From assembly GCF_905171765.1 (NCBI RefSeq), contig NC_053392.1:504042556-504106555 (forward strand): a stretch of DNA of 64,000 nt. Reading direction: 5' to 3'. Made by a program: the position numbers and the translations under genes. Below, in pieces: positions 55,460 through 64,000 of the stretch. The notes under the pieces were generated by a model. It did no database searches. It saw only the letters and a program-made list of their open reading frames with translations, and had not been told where the DNA came from. Positions within the stretch are counted from its first letter, which is position 1; every line of letters begins with the position of its first letter. The DNA is from Bufo bufo (taxonomy: Eukaryota > Chordata > Amphibia > Anura > Bufonidae).

Positions 55460-56291
55460 GTACGGAGGGCGCCCCCGTGTGGACGTGCGGACTGCAGCCG
55501 GCATCTGTGTCACCTGCAGTGCATGCGTCGTGTCTGAGGGAAATGTCGCACACCGCCCCGCAGTGATGTACTTGAAAATGTCTCGCAGTGTCAGGCGCTT
55601 CTAATGAGTCCCAACCACAGGAAGGACGCCCCCTGTAGTGCGGGTTACTTCACTTCTGACACTTTCTCTGCACGAGCCCCTAACTCTTGCCTTTTTGCAG
55701 CAGACAAGTGTATGTGTTTTTTATTATTTTTTTATTTGTTTTTAATTGTAATTGATATGTCCCTTAAATCCTCTAAGAGCCCGCATCCGATATGTGAGTG
55801 GAGCGGATCCGCAGCAGATGAAAGAGAAGTCTGAGGGTCCGGCTCAGAGTCCTGCTGCAGATCTTCTAGTGAACGCTCAGGTCTGATGTGTGTGAACATA
55901 CCCCTACGTTCTATGCAGTTGCTGTCATTTCTGCAGACAGGGGGAGCCTTGGGCTAGGGCTACGCAGTGACGCGCGGCTCGGAAAAATTGCGCAGCATTT
56001 CTTATAATGATAGTCAATGGTGTCGCACTGCGACTAGCTGCGACATGACGGTTGCAAAAAATACATCCAAGTTGGATTTTTGTGCGACCCCATTGACTGG
56101 CCTTATAAAAAAAATGTTGCGCTACACGTCACAGTGTAGTTGTACCGGATTTGTAGCGTGACTTATTGTTGTGCAGCACATGTCGCTGTGCATGAATGTA
56201 ATAAGGCCGGGGAGTAGAACCCCCATTCTCAGTATCTGGGGGGGGGGGGGGTCCCACCGATCAGATTGTTATTTCCTGTGGATAGAGAACC
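55460..56291. other. ABHD12 intron 1, no exon seen
   Basis: GC-rich at the start and AT-rich later. A G-run lies near 56238-56250. No exon or complete mobile element was recognised. Confidence 0.5.
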
Positions 56292-56295
56292 TTAA

Positions 56296-56579
56296 TTGGG
56301 TTTTGTCACTTCAGCAAATGGCACTTACTAATGTATTGTGATTATCCATATTGCCTCCTTTGCTGGCTGGAGTCATTTTTCCATCACATTATACACTTCT
56401 TATTTCCATGGTTACGACCACCCTGCAATCCATCACTGGTGGTCGTGCTTGCACACTATAGGATTAAGCGCCGGCCTCTCTGGCGGCCAGGACCGTGCAG
56501 AAGCCCCCATCCTGGCCGCCTGGGATCTGCGCTGTAACCCCTGAGAAACTAGTAGTTTTGCCGACGTGAGACAGACCCT
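56296..56579. mobile_element. T2-type MITE, uninterrupted relative of the outer nest shell
   Basis: TTAA at 56292-56295 and 56580-56583. The left part CACTTCAGCAAATGGCA and the middle CCATATTGCCTCC match 38041-38086 and the start of 47138 onward. Confidence 0.65.
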
Positions 56580-56699
56580 TTAATCTTCTGATCTGTCTCA
56601 GGGTGGAATAGTGACAGTTCAATATTTGACGCCCAGCTGTTTGAAGAGCTGCTGCGCTACGGTCCCTTCCTAGGCCGGTGAGATCACGTTCATTGGTCA

Positions 56700-56938
56700 C
56701 ATGGCCTGGACGCAGGTCAGTCCCATTCAAGTGAATGGAGTTGAGCTGCAATACCAAACATGACCACTATACACTGTAGGGCGCTGTGCTTGGTGAGCTG
56801 TGGGGGGGGGGGGGGGTCCTCTGTTCCCCCCCCCCCCCCCCCCCCCCCCGCCTCTTGAAACAGCTGAAAGGTGGGGGTGTCAGACCCCCACTGTTCAAAT
56901 ACTGATAACCTATCCTGAGCATACGCCAGAAAACCCCT
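56700..56938. mobile_element. T2-type MITE, right part; G and C tracts
   Basis: The right end CAGAAAACCCCT abuts TTAA (56939-56942). A poly-G tract (56803-56816) and a poly-C tract (56826-56849) face each other and could pair. The left border is uncertain. Confidence 0.5.
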
Positions 56939-56942
56939 TTAA

Positions 56943-57980
56943 GAAGGCCATACATTGTCAGTAGCTAGTGGTATGTATATAGGTGTCTTTATTGGGGACC
57001 CAGTTTTTCCTGCTCCTGTGTCCCTTTAGTTGTTCACCTTCTCTGCAGACGACCCACGGTAGGAATCCTATCTGACGCACGCTGCTGTTGCTCCATTGGG
57101 ACCCAGTGACATGTTGCATGGGTGAAGCAACAGTCACATGACCTGACATCAAACAGTATATTGTCGCAGGGAGACCGTGGAGATTAGGTAAATATGATTC
57201 CCACCGTGAGTCCAGCCACCCTCAGAAAAGGTGAACGACCCCTTTAAGAAATCTTATCCACAATCTGTGAAAATAATATCACAGCGTAATGCATAGGGCC
57301 AAATCCACTGCGAGAAATCCTCCCCGTGCAGCCGTACCCTGGATGAGGTTAGTGTCGCGGGCAGGTTCTTCATTTCCCTCGTCTCCTCCGTGTGCTGCAG
57401 TAAATGAGCTGAGACTGCAGAATCCCCGTGTCCTGACGCTGCAGAAGGGATTACTGCGCCTCTGAGTCATCGAAAAACTTCCCTTTTCTAGTTTGCGGAC
57501 CCCCATCGCTATATACAGGGGGGTCTGTGCTGGACCAGACCCTTCTATGTGTAGCCAGCATCGCCACTATTATCTTCTACCGTCTAACTCCTTTATATCA
57601 CCCCCTGCTGTAAATTCCAAGATTTCTACAACCATTTTGCTGGTTTCATCTTTAACCCTTTCAGCTGCTGGCCCACGTGGTGGATTACGTGGATCACCGC
57701 AGCGTAATACGGTACCAGCAAAGTGAGGGACATTTTTCAGACCTCACGTACAACTTGCCGTTTCCTTTCATGCAGAAAGTGACCCGCCGTGTGGATTTTG
57801 AAGTCCGCAACGTGTCATTAGTTTCCGTGGATTTTGCTCCTTGCGTTGTAAAGGGTGGGATGAGTGCAGAAGCGCAGAGAATCTGCACGGAAGCTCTGCT
57901 TGTAAATTTCACCGGTGTGCAGGGAGCCAGGGGTTCGCACCCCAGCCTGGAATACCTGCGGAGAAATCCATCGTGGTTTG
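56943..57980. other. ABHD12 intron 1, no secure exon
   Basis: A stray T2 right end occurs near 57230-57246. A 58-nt exon-like stretch at 57665-57722 has good splice dinucleotides but the wrong phase for ABHD12 and was not called. Confidence 0.4.
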
Positions 57981-58280
57981 TGCCTCATTCACATGTCAGT
58001 GATTCACGGACAGCATACGTACCCGTTCATTTTAATGTGTGCGTTCACACGTCCGTGTTTTAGCACGGAAGAACGCTCTATTTTGTCTATCATAACGATT
58101 ATAGTCTATGGGTCCGTGAAAAGCATGGATGAAACACAGATCTTTAGAAGGAAATACTGTGAAGCGCGGAGGGCAAAAAAAACGGACACACAGACCAAAC
58201 ACGGATCCTTCAGACATCTTCACGGATGATTCAGCGACCATGTTATCACGGATTTTACCCCGGATGTGTGAATGAGGCAT
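57981..58280. mobile_element. PIF/Harbinger-like MITE, diverged
   Basis: Inverted ends GCCTCATTCACATGTCAG and GGATGTGTGAATGAGGC. The interior resembles 22017-22414. Confidence 0.6.
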
Positions 58281-58439
58281 TTCTCCCCACCACTCCTTTC
58301 CGGCTTCCTGCTTCTCTTCACCGGTCTTTATCTGTCAGCTTCCGTACGGACGAAATCGCGTGTGCCACTGCAGCCAGCGACTGGCCTCTGTGGTGATGTG
58401 TCCCCAAGCAGCACGGAACCCGTGCTGTGCCCCCCTTCA

Positions 58440-58526
58440 GACAGCTGATTGGCAGGAGCTGGACCCCTGCTGATCTGACCTTGATGACCTAATAGCTCAT
58501 CAATATCAGAAAAACAGGCAACCCCT
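58440..58526. mobile_element. T2-type MITE, right end only
   Basis: GATTGGCAGGAGCTGGACCC, then CAGGCAACCCCT, abuts TTAA (58527-58530). Only the right end is present. Confidence 0.5.
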
Positions 58527-59005
58527 TTAATTCCATGGTTCGGTGCGATAATAGCGCGTTTCTTGGAAAAAAAAAAGGGGGGCTTTTGTCGCAGCCTCGA
58601 AGAGCCATGACAGTTTTATTTTTCTGTCAGCCTAGCCGTGTGTGTGTTGTTTATTTATTTTTTTATGTTTTACTGCTTTTGCACAAAAAAAAAGTATGAT
58701 GCCCCCAACTTTGTGTTTCCATTAATGTAGCCGTATGTGGGCTTTTGCAGGATGAGATACCATTTGGGGGTATATGGGAGTCATTTTTATATATTTTTTT
58801 TTTTGGAGGTGGGAGCAATTCCGCTGTTACTTTTTGCTGTTTCGCTTTTTATTTTATTTATTTTTTCTTGCTTTCATTATACAGGTCATGTTAGGCTACT
58901 TTCACACTTGCGTTTTTCTTTTCTGGCATAGAGTCCAGTCACAGGAGCTCTATACCGGAAAAGAACTGATCAGTTTTATCCCCATGCATTCTGAATGGAG
59001 AGTTA

Positions 59006-59996
59006 GGCTGCGTTCACACGGGCGAGTATTCCGCGCGGGTGCAATCTGGTAGGTGAACGTATTGCACCCGCACTGAATCCTGACCCATTCATTTCTATGG
59101 GGCTGTTCAGATGAGCGGTGATTTTCACGCGTCACTTGTGCGTTGCGTGAAAATCCCAGCATGCTCTATATTCTGCGTTTTTCACGCAACGCAGGCCCCA
59201 TAGAAGTGAATGGGGTTGCATGAAAATCGCAAGCATCCGCAAGCAAGTGCGGATGCGGTGCGATTTTCACGCATGGTTGCTAGGTGACAGTCTATTCACT
59301 GTATTATTTTCCCTTATAACATGGTTATAAGGGAAAATAATAGCATTCTGAAAACAGAATGCATAGTAAGTGATCAGTTGAGGGTTAAAAAAAATAAAAA
59401 AAATTAACTCACCTTCTCCGTTTGTTCGCGTAAGTCCCGGTCTCTTCTTTACTTCTCAAAAGATGAACTATGGGCTAAAGGACCTTTGGTGACGTAAGAT
59501 CACATGCTCCAATCACATGGTCCATCACCGCGGTGATGGACCATGTGATTGGAGCATGTGATCTGACGTCACCAAAGGTCCTTTAGCCCATAGTTTATCT
59601 TTTAAAGAACTAAAGACCGGGAGAACTACGCGAACAACAGGAGAAGGTGAGTTAATTTTTTTTATTTTTTTTAACCCTCAACTGATCACCTACTATGCAT
59701 TCTGTTTTCAGAATGCTATTATTTTCCCTTATAACCATGTTCTAAGGGAAAATAATAACATCTACACAACACCGAACCCAAACCTGAACTTCTGTGAAGA
59801 AGTTCGGGTCTGGGTACCACAGTCGGTTTTTTATCACGCACGTGCAAAACACATTGCACACGCACGATAAAAACTGAACATCGGAACGCAATCGCAGTCA
59901 AAACTGACTGCAATTGCATTCCTACTCGCGCGGGTTTGCCGCAACACACCGGGACGCATCCGGAACTAATCCGGACACGCTCGTGTGAACCCAGCC
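59006..59996. mobile_element. PIF/Harbinger-like MITE, type D
   Basis: Ends GGCTGCGTTCACACGGGCG and GCTCGTGTGAACCCAGCC are flanked by TTA (59003-59005, 59997-59999). The long inner palindrome is centred near 59530 (CCATCACCGCGGTGATGG). Confidence 0.85.
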
Positions 59997-59999
59997 TTA

Positions 60000-60358
60000 G
60001 GCTAGTTTCACACTTGCAGCAGGACGGATCCGACATGCTGTTCACCATGTCGGATCCGTCCTGCGGCTATTTCGCCGTGCCGCCACTCCGTCCTCATTGA
60101 CTATAATGGGGACGGGGGCGGAGCTCCGGCGCAGCACGGCTGTGCACGGCGAAAGCCGCCAAACTAAAAAAACCTGACATGCAGTAATTTTAGTCCGGCG
60201 GCCTTTCGCTGTGCACCGCCGTGCTGCGCCGGAGCTCCGCCCCCGTCCGCATTATAGTCAATGGGGACGGAGCGGGGGCACGGCGAAATAGCCGCAGGAC
60301 GGATCCGACATGGTGAACAGAATGTCGGATCCGTCCTGCCGCAAGTGTGAAAGTACCC
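60000..60358. mobile_element. PIF/Harbinger-like MITE
   Basis: Ends GGCTAGTTTCACACTTGC and GCAAGTGTGAAAGTACCC. It shares the TTA of the preceding element on the left; the right flank is TAA. A near-perfect palindrome. Confidence 0.8.
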
Positions 60359-60791
60359 TAATCCGTTTAGTTTGCATCAGGATGTCTTCAGTTCAGTCGT
60401 TTTGACTGATCAGGCAAAAGAGAAAACCACAGCATGCTTCGGTTTTCTCTCTGGCGAAAAAAACTGAAGACTTGCCTGAATGCCGGATCCGGCATTTTTT
60501 CCCATAGGAATTTATTAGCGCCAGATCCGGCATTCAGAATACCGGAATGCCGGATCCGTCCTTCCGGCCTGCGCATGCGCAGACCGATAAAAATGTGAAA
60601 AAATGTACAAGACGGATCCGTCTGTCCGCATGACAAGCGGAGAGACGGATCCGTCCTTGCAATGCATTTGTGAGACGGATCCGCATCCGGATCCGTCTCA
60701 CAAATGCTTTCAGTCAGCGGCGGATCCGGCGGGCAGTTCCGACGACAACTGCCCGCCGGATCACACTGCCGCAAGTGTGAAAATAGCCTTA

Positions 60792-61142
60792 CACTTTTGC
60801 AAATTAAAACCACTTTTAAAAAATAAAAAAAAAAGACGTCATGGAGACTTAAGGGGTTAATAATGCTCAGTAGGAAGTACATTATTCCTCAAACCTCAGC
60901 TGCTGCAGAAGCTCATTTAGCAGAGGGAAGAAGCGTCATGTCATTGCTGGTCGAGCAGAAGTTGGCATTACCAGCCATAGTGTTTACCCCAATGTTGCAC
61001 CAACCACAGTGCACCCAGCCAGATCTGTCTGCCAATCTCTTCTTAATAACATTGAAGGATTTAACCCCTGGGGGTATGAGGACAGAAAGTCATCTCCACT
61101 TTTGGTTTATAGTTTTTGTGTGTGGTTTAGGATGTACAGTAA
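60792..61142. other. ABHD12 intron 1, nothing recognised
   Basis: No exon, RNA gene or mobile element end was seen. Confidence 0.4.
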
Positions 61143-61263
61143 GGGCTGCATTACACCAACAGATATCTGACCAATATCTGTCCAACCAGACCAATAGTTG
61201 GCGTGTATAAGAAAAGATCTGTGTGTGTAATTGGTCAGATCATCTGTTGGTGTAATCCAGGCC
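61143..61263. mobile_element. Small PIF/Harbinger-like MITE
   Basis: 121-bp palindrome: GGGCTGCATTACACCAACAG and CTGTTGGTGTAATCCAGGCC. The left flank is TAA. Confidence 0.6.
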
Positions 61264-61739
61264 TTCTATGTGTGGGGGGTTCTATGTTTGGGAGGAAGCA
61301 GATAGCAGGGTGTGAACACAGGCATGCATTCTCTCAGGGAGCACGGGTGCTACCAGCATGTATTCTGTGTGCACCGGGGGCCACGTTCTGTACCGTGCCT
61401 ACTGGGGTTTACTTGTCGCCACTCACAGGGACGGGGTTATTCTTGTCATAAATGTAAAAAGTGATTGAAATACTTTACGACAAATATCTCTAAGGCTGGG
61501 TTGTCTTCACATTTTTTATATATGTTTAGTGTACATGCTGCGTAGGCTCCAGACGTGCCCGCTAAATGTGCCCCTCTGCAGCAAAGTCTCCCCCATTTTT
61601 CAGTAAACCATGCCCCCTTGTTGAGCTAGGTGCAGGCTCATGTGAACCGGGAGAGGAAGGTGTAATTACACTGCACGGCCACTAGAAGGGAGACTGCTTG
61701 CAGGTAAGCATTGAAGAGGGCACTGCACTTGCACGAGCG

Positions 61740-61857
61740 CCGAGGCCTATTCAGCTATCTGATTGGCGGGGGTCCTGGGCGTCAGACCTCTGCCAGTCTG
61801 ATATTGATGAGCTTTCCCGAGGATAGGTCCTCAGTATCCTGACCCTGCACAACCCCT
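61740..61857. mobile_element. T2-type MITE, right end only
   Basis: GATTGGCGGGGGTCCTGGGC through CTGCACAACCCCT to TTAA (61858-61861). The left arm is missing. Confidence 0.5.
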
Positions 61858-61864
61858 TTAAAAC

Positions 61865-62655
61865 AGTAAAAGCAGTAAACCCCTCCAGTGCTGCGCTCTT
61901 ATGCACCCGGCTGGGCTTTGTTGATAGGACTGCTATGGTGACATGCCCTGAGGGAAGGGTGCTGGCCTACGTCGGGACTCTGCTGCGTTTTAGAAGCAGC
62001 AGAAAAACGCACCAGAAGAAAGCATTAGTCTCAGACGAAGCCAACCAGCAGGTGGTATAGAGCTTGGCAAAAGTTTTTGTCCATGTATCAAAATCTATGC
62101 CACACCCAAAAAGTAGCACAACTGCAACATGTGGCAGCACCCGTATACCGCACAAGACCGTTGCAGCCTTGAGCTTTATATTGCTAAAGCTTGTGATTGG
62201 CGGTATATGGGTTGTCATCACTGCAGCCAAAAACGTGGTGTGGAGGAGAATAAGTTCCTTTACTGTTTCAACTCTTTCCCTGTCTTATAACATTATTAAC
62301 GCTGGCCACCCCCTTTAGGATAATTACGAAACTTACAAGTCCCCCCCCCATGAACGCCTTCTTGGGCTGCAGGTACATGATGCATTCTTGGATCCGTCAG
62401 CTGTACCTGATTCTCATTTACCCCGAATACACATTACGTTGTTGGTGGTTCCCCCAAAAGAAGTACGGTTGGTCCAGTGTGAATGACGACAAGCACTCAT
62501 AGTGGTAATTGGTTAATGAAAATGGTCCAAAATGCACATCAAATACGAATGTATGCTCTTAGGACCCCGTCACACGCACATTTAATGTGGTGTTTTTTTT
62601 ACCACTAAAATAAAAAGCCATAAAAAAAAAACACTTTTTTTGTTTTGCATTCTTA
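61865..62655. other. ABHD12 intron 1, nothing recognised
   Basis: No exon or clear mobile element. A worn Harbinger-like end may begin near 62565 (GGACCCCGTCACACGCACA). Confidence 0.4.
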
Positions 62656-62885
62656 GGGCTCATGCACATGACCGTTTCCTGGCCATGCCCGTATTGCGGC
62701 CACGTGCACACCGTATCACTTGAATGGGTCCGCAATCTGGAAGGAGCAGAGTTCTTCCATGGGGTTTCTCTCCGTGCAGCCGCACCGCAAAAAAACAGTT
62801 CAAGCTGACTGGGTCTGGATCCGTCTGCGGCTACGGCACTGATGGCAAATTGCAGTCCCCAATGCGCATTCGTGTGCATGAGCCC
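62656..62885. mobile_element. PIF/Harbinger-like MITE, type B
   Basis: Ends GGGCTCATGCACATGACCG and TTCGTGTGCATGAGCCC are flanked by TTA (62653-62655, 62886-62888). Confidence 0.8.
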
Positions 62886-62888
62886 TTA

Positions 62889-63349
62889 TGGCATTTTCTT
62901 TTTCCCAGCCATTTTTTTTTCTATACAGAAGGGGATGGAAAAAATGCTATTGCTTCAACAAAAATATACCCACAGACACCAAAACCACCTTGGTTGACAT
63001 TTTCATTTGCATATGGATAGACGCACAGATTTCTCTGCAGCCGTTTATCATACAGACAAAAGAAAGGCATAGTTTTAATCGGCATGATAAGCCCTACCAG
63101 CCAGTATGTCTGGTTTAACAGGGTTGATCCTGGTGACAGAGCCTCTTAAAATTTAGGGAATGCAGGTTCCACATGCAAGAAGTTTACATGCCACAAGTCT
63201 GGTGAAGGCAGCCGCAGAGCCTGAACAGAGAGGTGGGCACCAGGTAAATATAATTCTCTTCATAAGTCCCACATGCAGTGGATATGGCAGAGCACCCTGA
63301 ATGCTGACAAGAAGGGTGTGTTACATCTGTAGGCAAAGAAGAGTTACCA
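62889..63349. other. ABHD12 intron 1, nothing recognised
   Basis: No exon or mobile element end was recognised. Confidence 0.4.
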
Positions 63350-63670
63350 TATTTTTCGCCCTATAAGACGCACCTAGGTTTTAGAGGAACACAATAAGAA
63401 GAAAAAAAATTATTACACCTCAGGTCAGACCCCCAATGTTAATCAGACCTCAGCTGACAGCCCCAATCAGACCCCCAATGTTAATAAGACCTCAAATCAG
63501 ACCTCAGCTCAGATCCCAATGTAAATGATCCACAATCAGACCTCTGATAAGAGCCCCATGCCTCTCATCAGCCCCTATACCTCTCATCACCCCCATATCA
63601 GCCCCCATGCCTCTCATCAGCCCCTATACCTCTCATCACCCCCATATCAGCCCCCATGCCTCTCATCAGC
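63350..63670. repeat. Dispersed repeat with 50-bp tandem tail
   Basis: Head CCTATAAGACGCACCTAGGT as in 28811-29240, then CAGACCCCCAATGTTAAT-type units, then a 50-bp unit (CTCATCAGCCCCTATACC) repeated about 2.5 times from 63560. The class is unknown. Confidence 0.5.
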
Positions 63671-63675
63671 CCTTA

Positions 63676-63953
63676 AGCCTTATGCAGACGTCCGTGGAAC
63701 GCGGTCCGTGAGATACCGGACTGGCATCGTGCTGAGTGCAGTGGCGCACGGCGTCATTGGTTTCTATGACGCCGTGCGCTTTGTGGCGCCGCCGCAGTAC
63801 AGTAATACACTCGTATGATCTATAAAAGTGTATTACTGTACTGCGGCGGTGGCACAAGCGCACAGCGTCTTAGCAACCAATCACGCCGTGCACTCAGCAG
63901 GATGCCAGTCCAGTATCTCACGGACTGTGTTCCACGGACGTCTTCATGAGGCT
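63676..63953. mobile_element. PIF/Harbinger-like MITE
   Basis: 278-bp palindrome with ends AGCCTTATGCAGACGTCCG and CGGACGTCTTCATGAGGCT, flanked by TTA (63673-63675, 63954-63956). The arms contain GTGTATTACTGTACTGCGGC. Confidence 0.8.
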
Positions 63954-64000
63954 TTATGCCTCTTATCAGCCCCCATAATCAGCCCTTATGCCTCTCATCA

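Larger units (their letters stand above)
58894..60788. mobile_element. PIF/Harbinger-like MITE, type A, with two insertions
   Basis: Ends GGCTACTTTCACACTTGCG and CGCAAGTGTGAAAATAGCC are flanked by TTA (58891-58893, 60789-60791). Its own DNA is 58894-59002 and 60359-60788; two further MITEs sit between. Confidence 0.8.

Noticed and set aside
55083..55553. 156-codon minus-strand frame over the ABHD12 promoter
   Set aside because: Antisense shadow of the GC-rich promoter and exon 1; no recognisable domain.
57665..57722. Possible internal exon (acceptor TTTCAG, donor GTGAGG, frame LLAHVVDYVDHRSV)
   Set aside because: Its open frame starts in phase 0, whereas ABHD12 exon 1 ends in phase 2, and the peptide does not match the ABHD12 residues expected after GMKR.LGR. 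It could belong to an unknown gene, but one short exon is not enough.

Overview
This window is vertebrate nuclear DNA, most likely from an anuran amphibian. The signs are spliced vertebrate exons separated by kilobases, and very dense DNA-transposon debris of kinds typical of frogs: TTAA-flanked MITEs with TTAAAGG ends (Kolobok/T2 type), PIF/Harbinger-like MITEs with TTA/TAA duplications, Tc1/mariner, hAT, piggyBac and Penelope-like elements. There is no bacterial, phage or plasmid signal, no CRISPR array, and I recognised no rRNA or tRNA gene. The species is not determined.

Two host genes are supported. GINS1 (PSF1, a subunit of the CMG replicative helicase) lies on the minus strand: exon 1 at 13879-13953 and exon 2 at 10846-10910, each with consensus splice sites. 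Its later exons are not seen, so 1-10845 is read as intron 2. ABHD12 (an ER serine hydrolase, lysophosphatidylserine lipase) lies on the plus strand: exon 1 at 55296-55459 with a GT donor, in a GC-rich promoter. The rest of the window (55460-64000) is read as its intron 1. The genes are divergent neighbours, as in other vertebrates, but about 41 kb of mobile and tandem DNA separates their start codons.

Layout. 1-2.1 kb: decayed Tc1 elements. 2.1-10.8 kb: Harbinger MITEs and a four-level nest (Kolobok-like > Harbinger > hAT > 31-bp minisatellite). 10.8-14 kb: GINS1 5' end. 14.7-15.4 kb: 28-bp minisatellite just upstream of GINS1. 15.5-29.9 kb: MITEs, including a head-to-tail run of Harbinger MITEs that share their TTA sites (17.05-21.18 kb). 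29.9-36.1 kb: T2 MITE, then a piggyBac element with a broken transposase and another T2 MITE inside it. 36.3-47.1 kb: the deepest nest (T2 > T2 > giant palindrome > Tc1 > non-autonomous piggyBac > internal satellites), containing a full-length Tc1 transposase ORF at 44523-45545. 48.6-49.4 kb: second 28-bp minisatellite. 49.7-51.6 kb: Harbinger MITEs. 51.6-55.1 kb: 36-bp minisatellite split by a 5'-truncated Penelope-like element with a GIY-YIG endonuclease ORF. 55.1-64 kb: ABHD12 exon 1 and MITE-rich intron.

The most notable items are the nested stack with an apparently intact Tc1 transposase and two TIRs that differ at one position; hammerhead-ribozyme-like motifs in Penelope-type ends, one with a paired C3/G8 to U3/A8 change; and minisatellites beside both host promoters, the one upstream of GINS1 repeating an E2F-like core. 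All family names come from reading the sequence and recalling the families; no database search was run.
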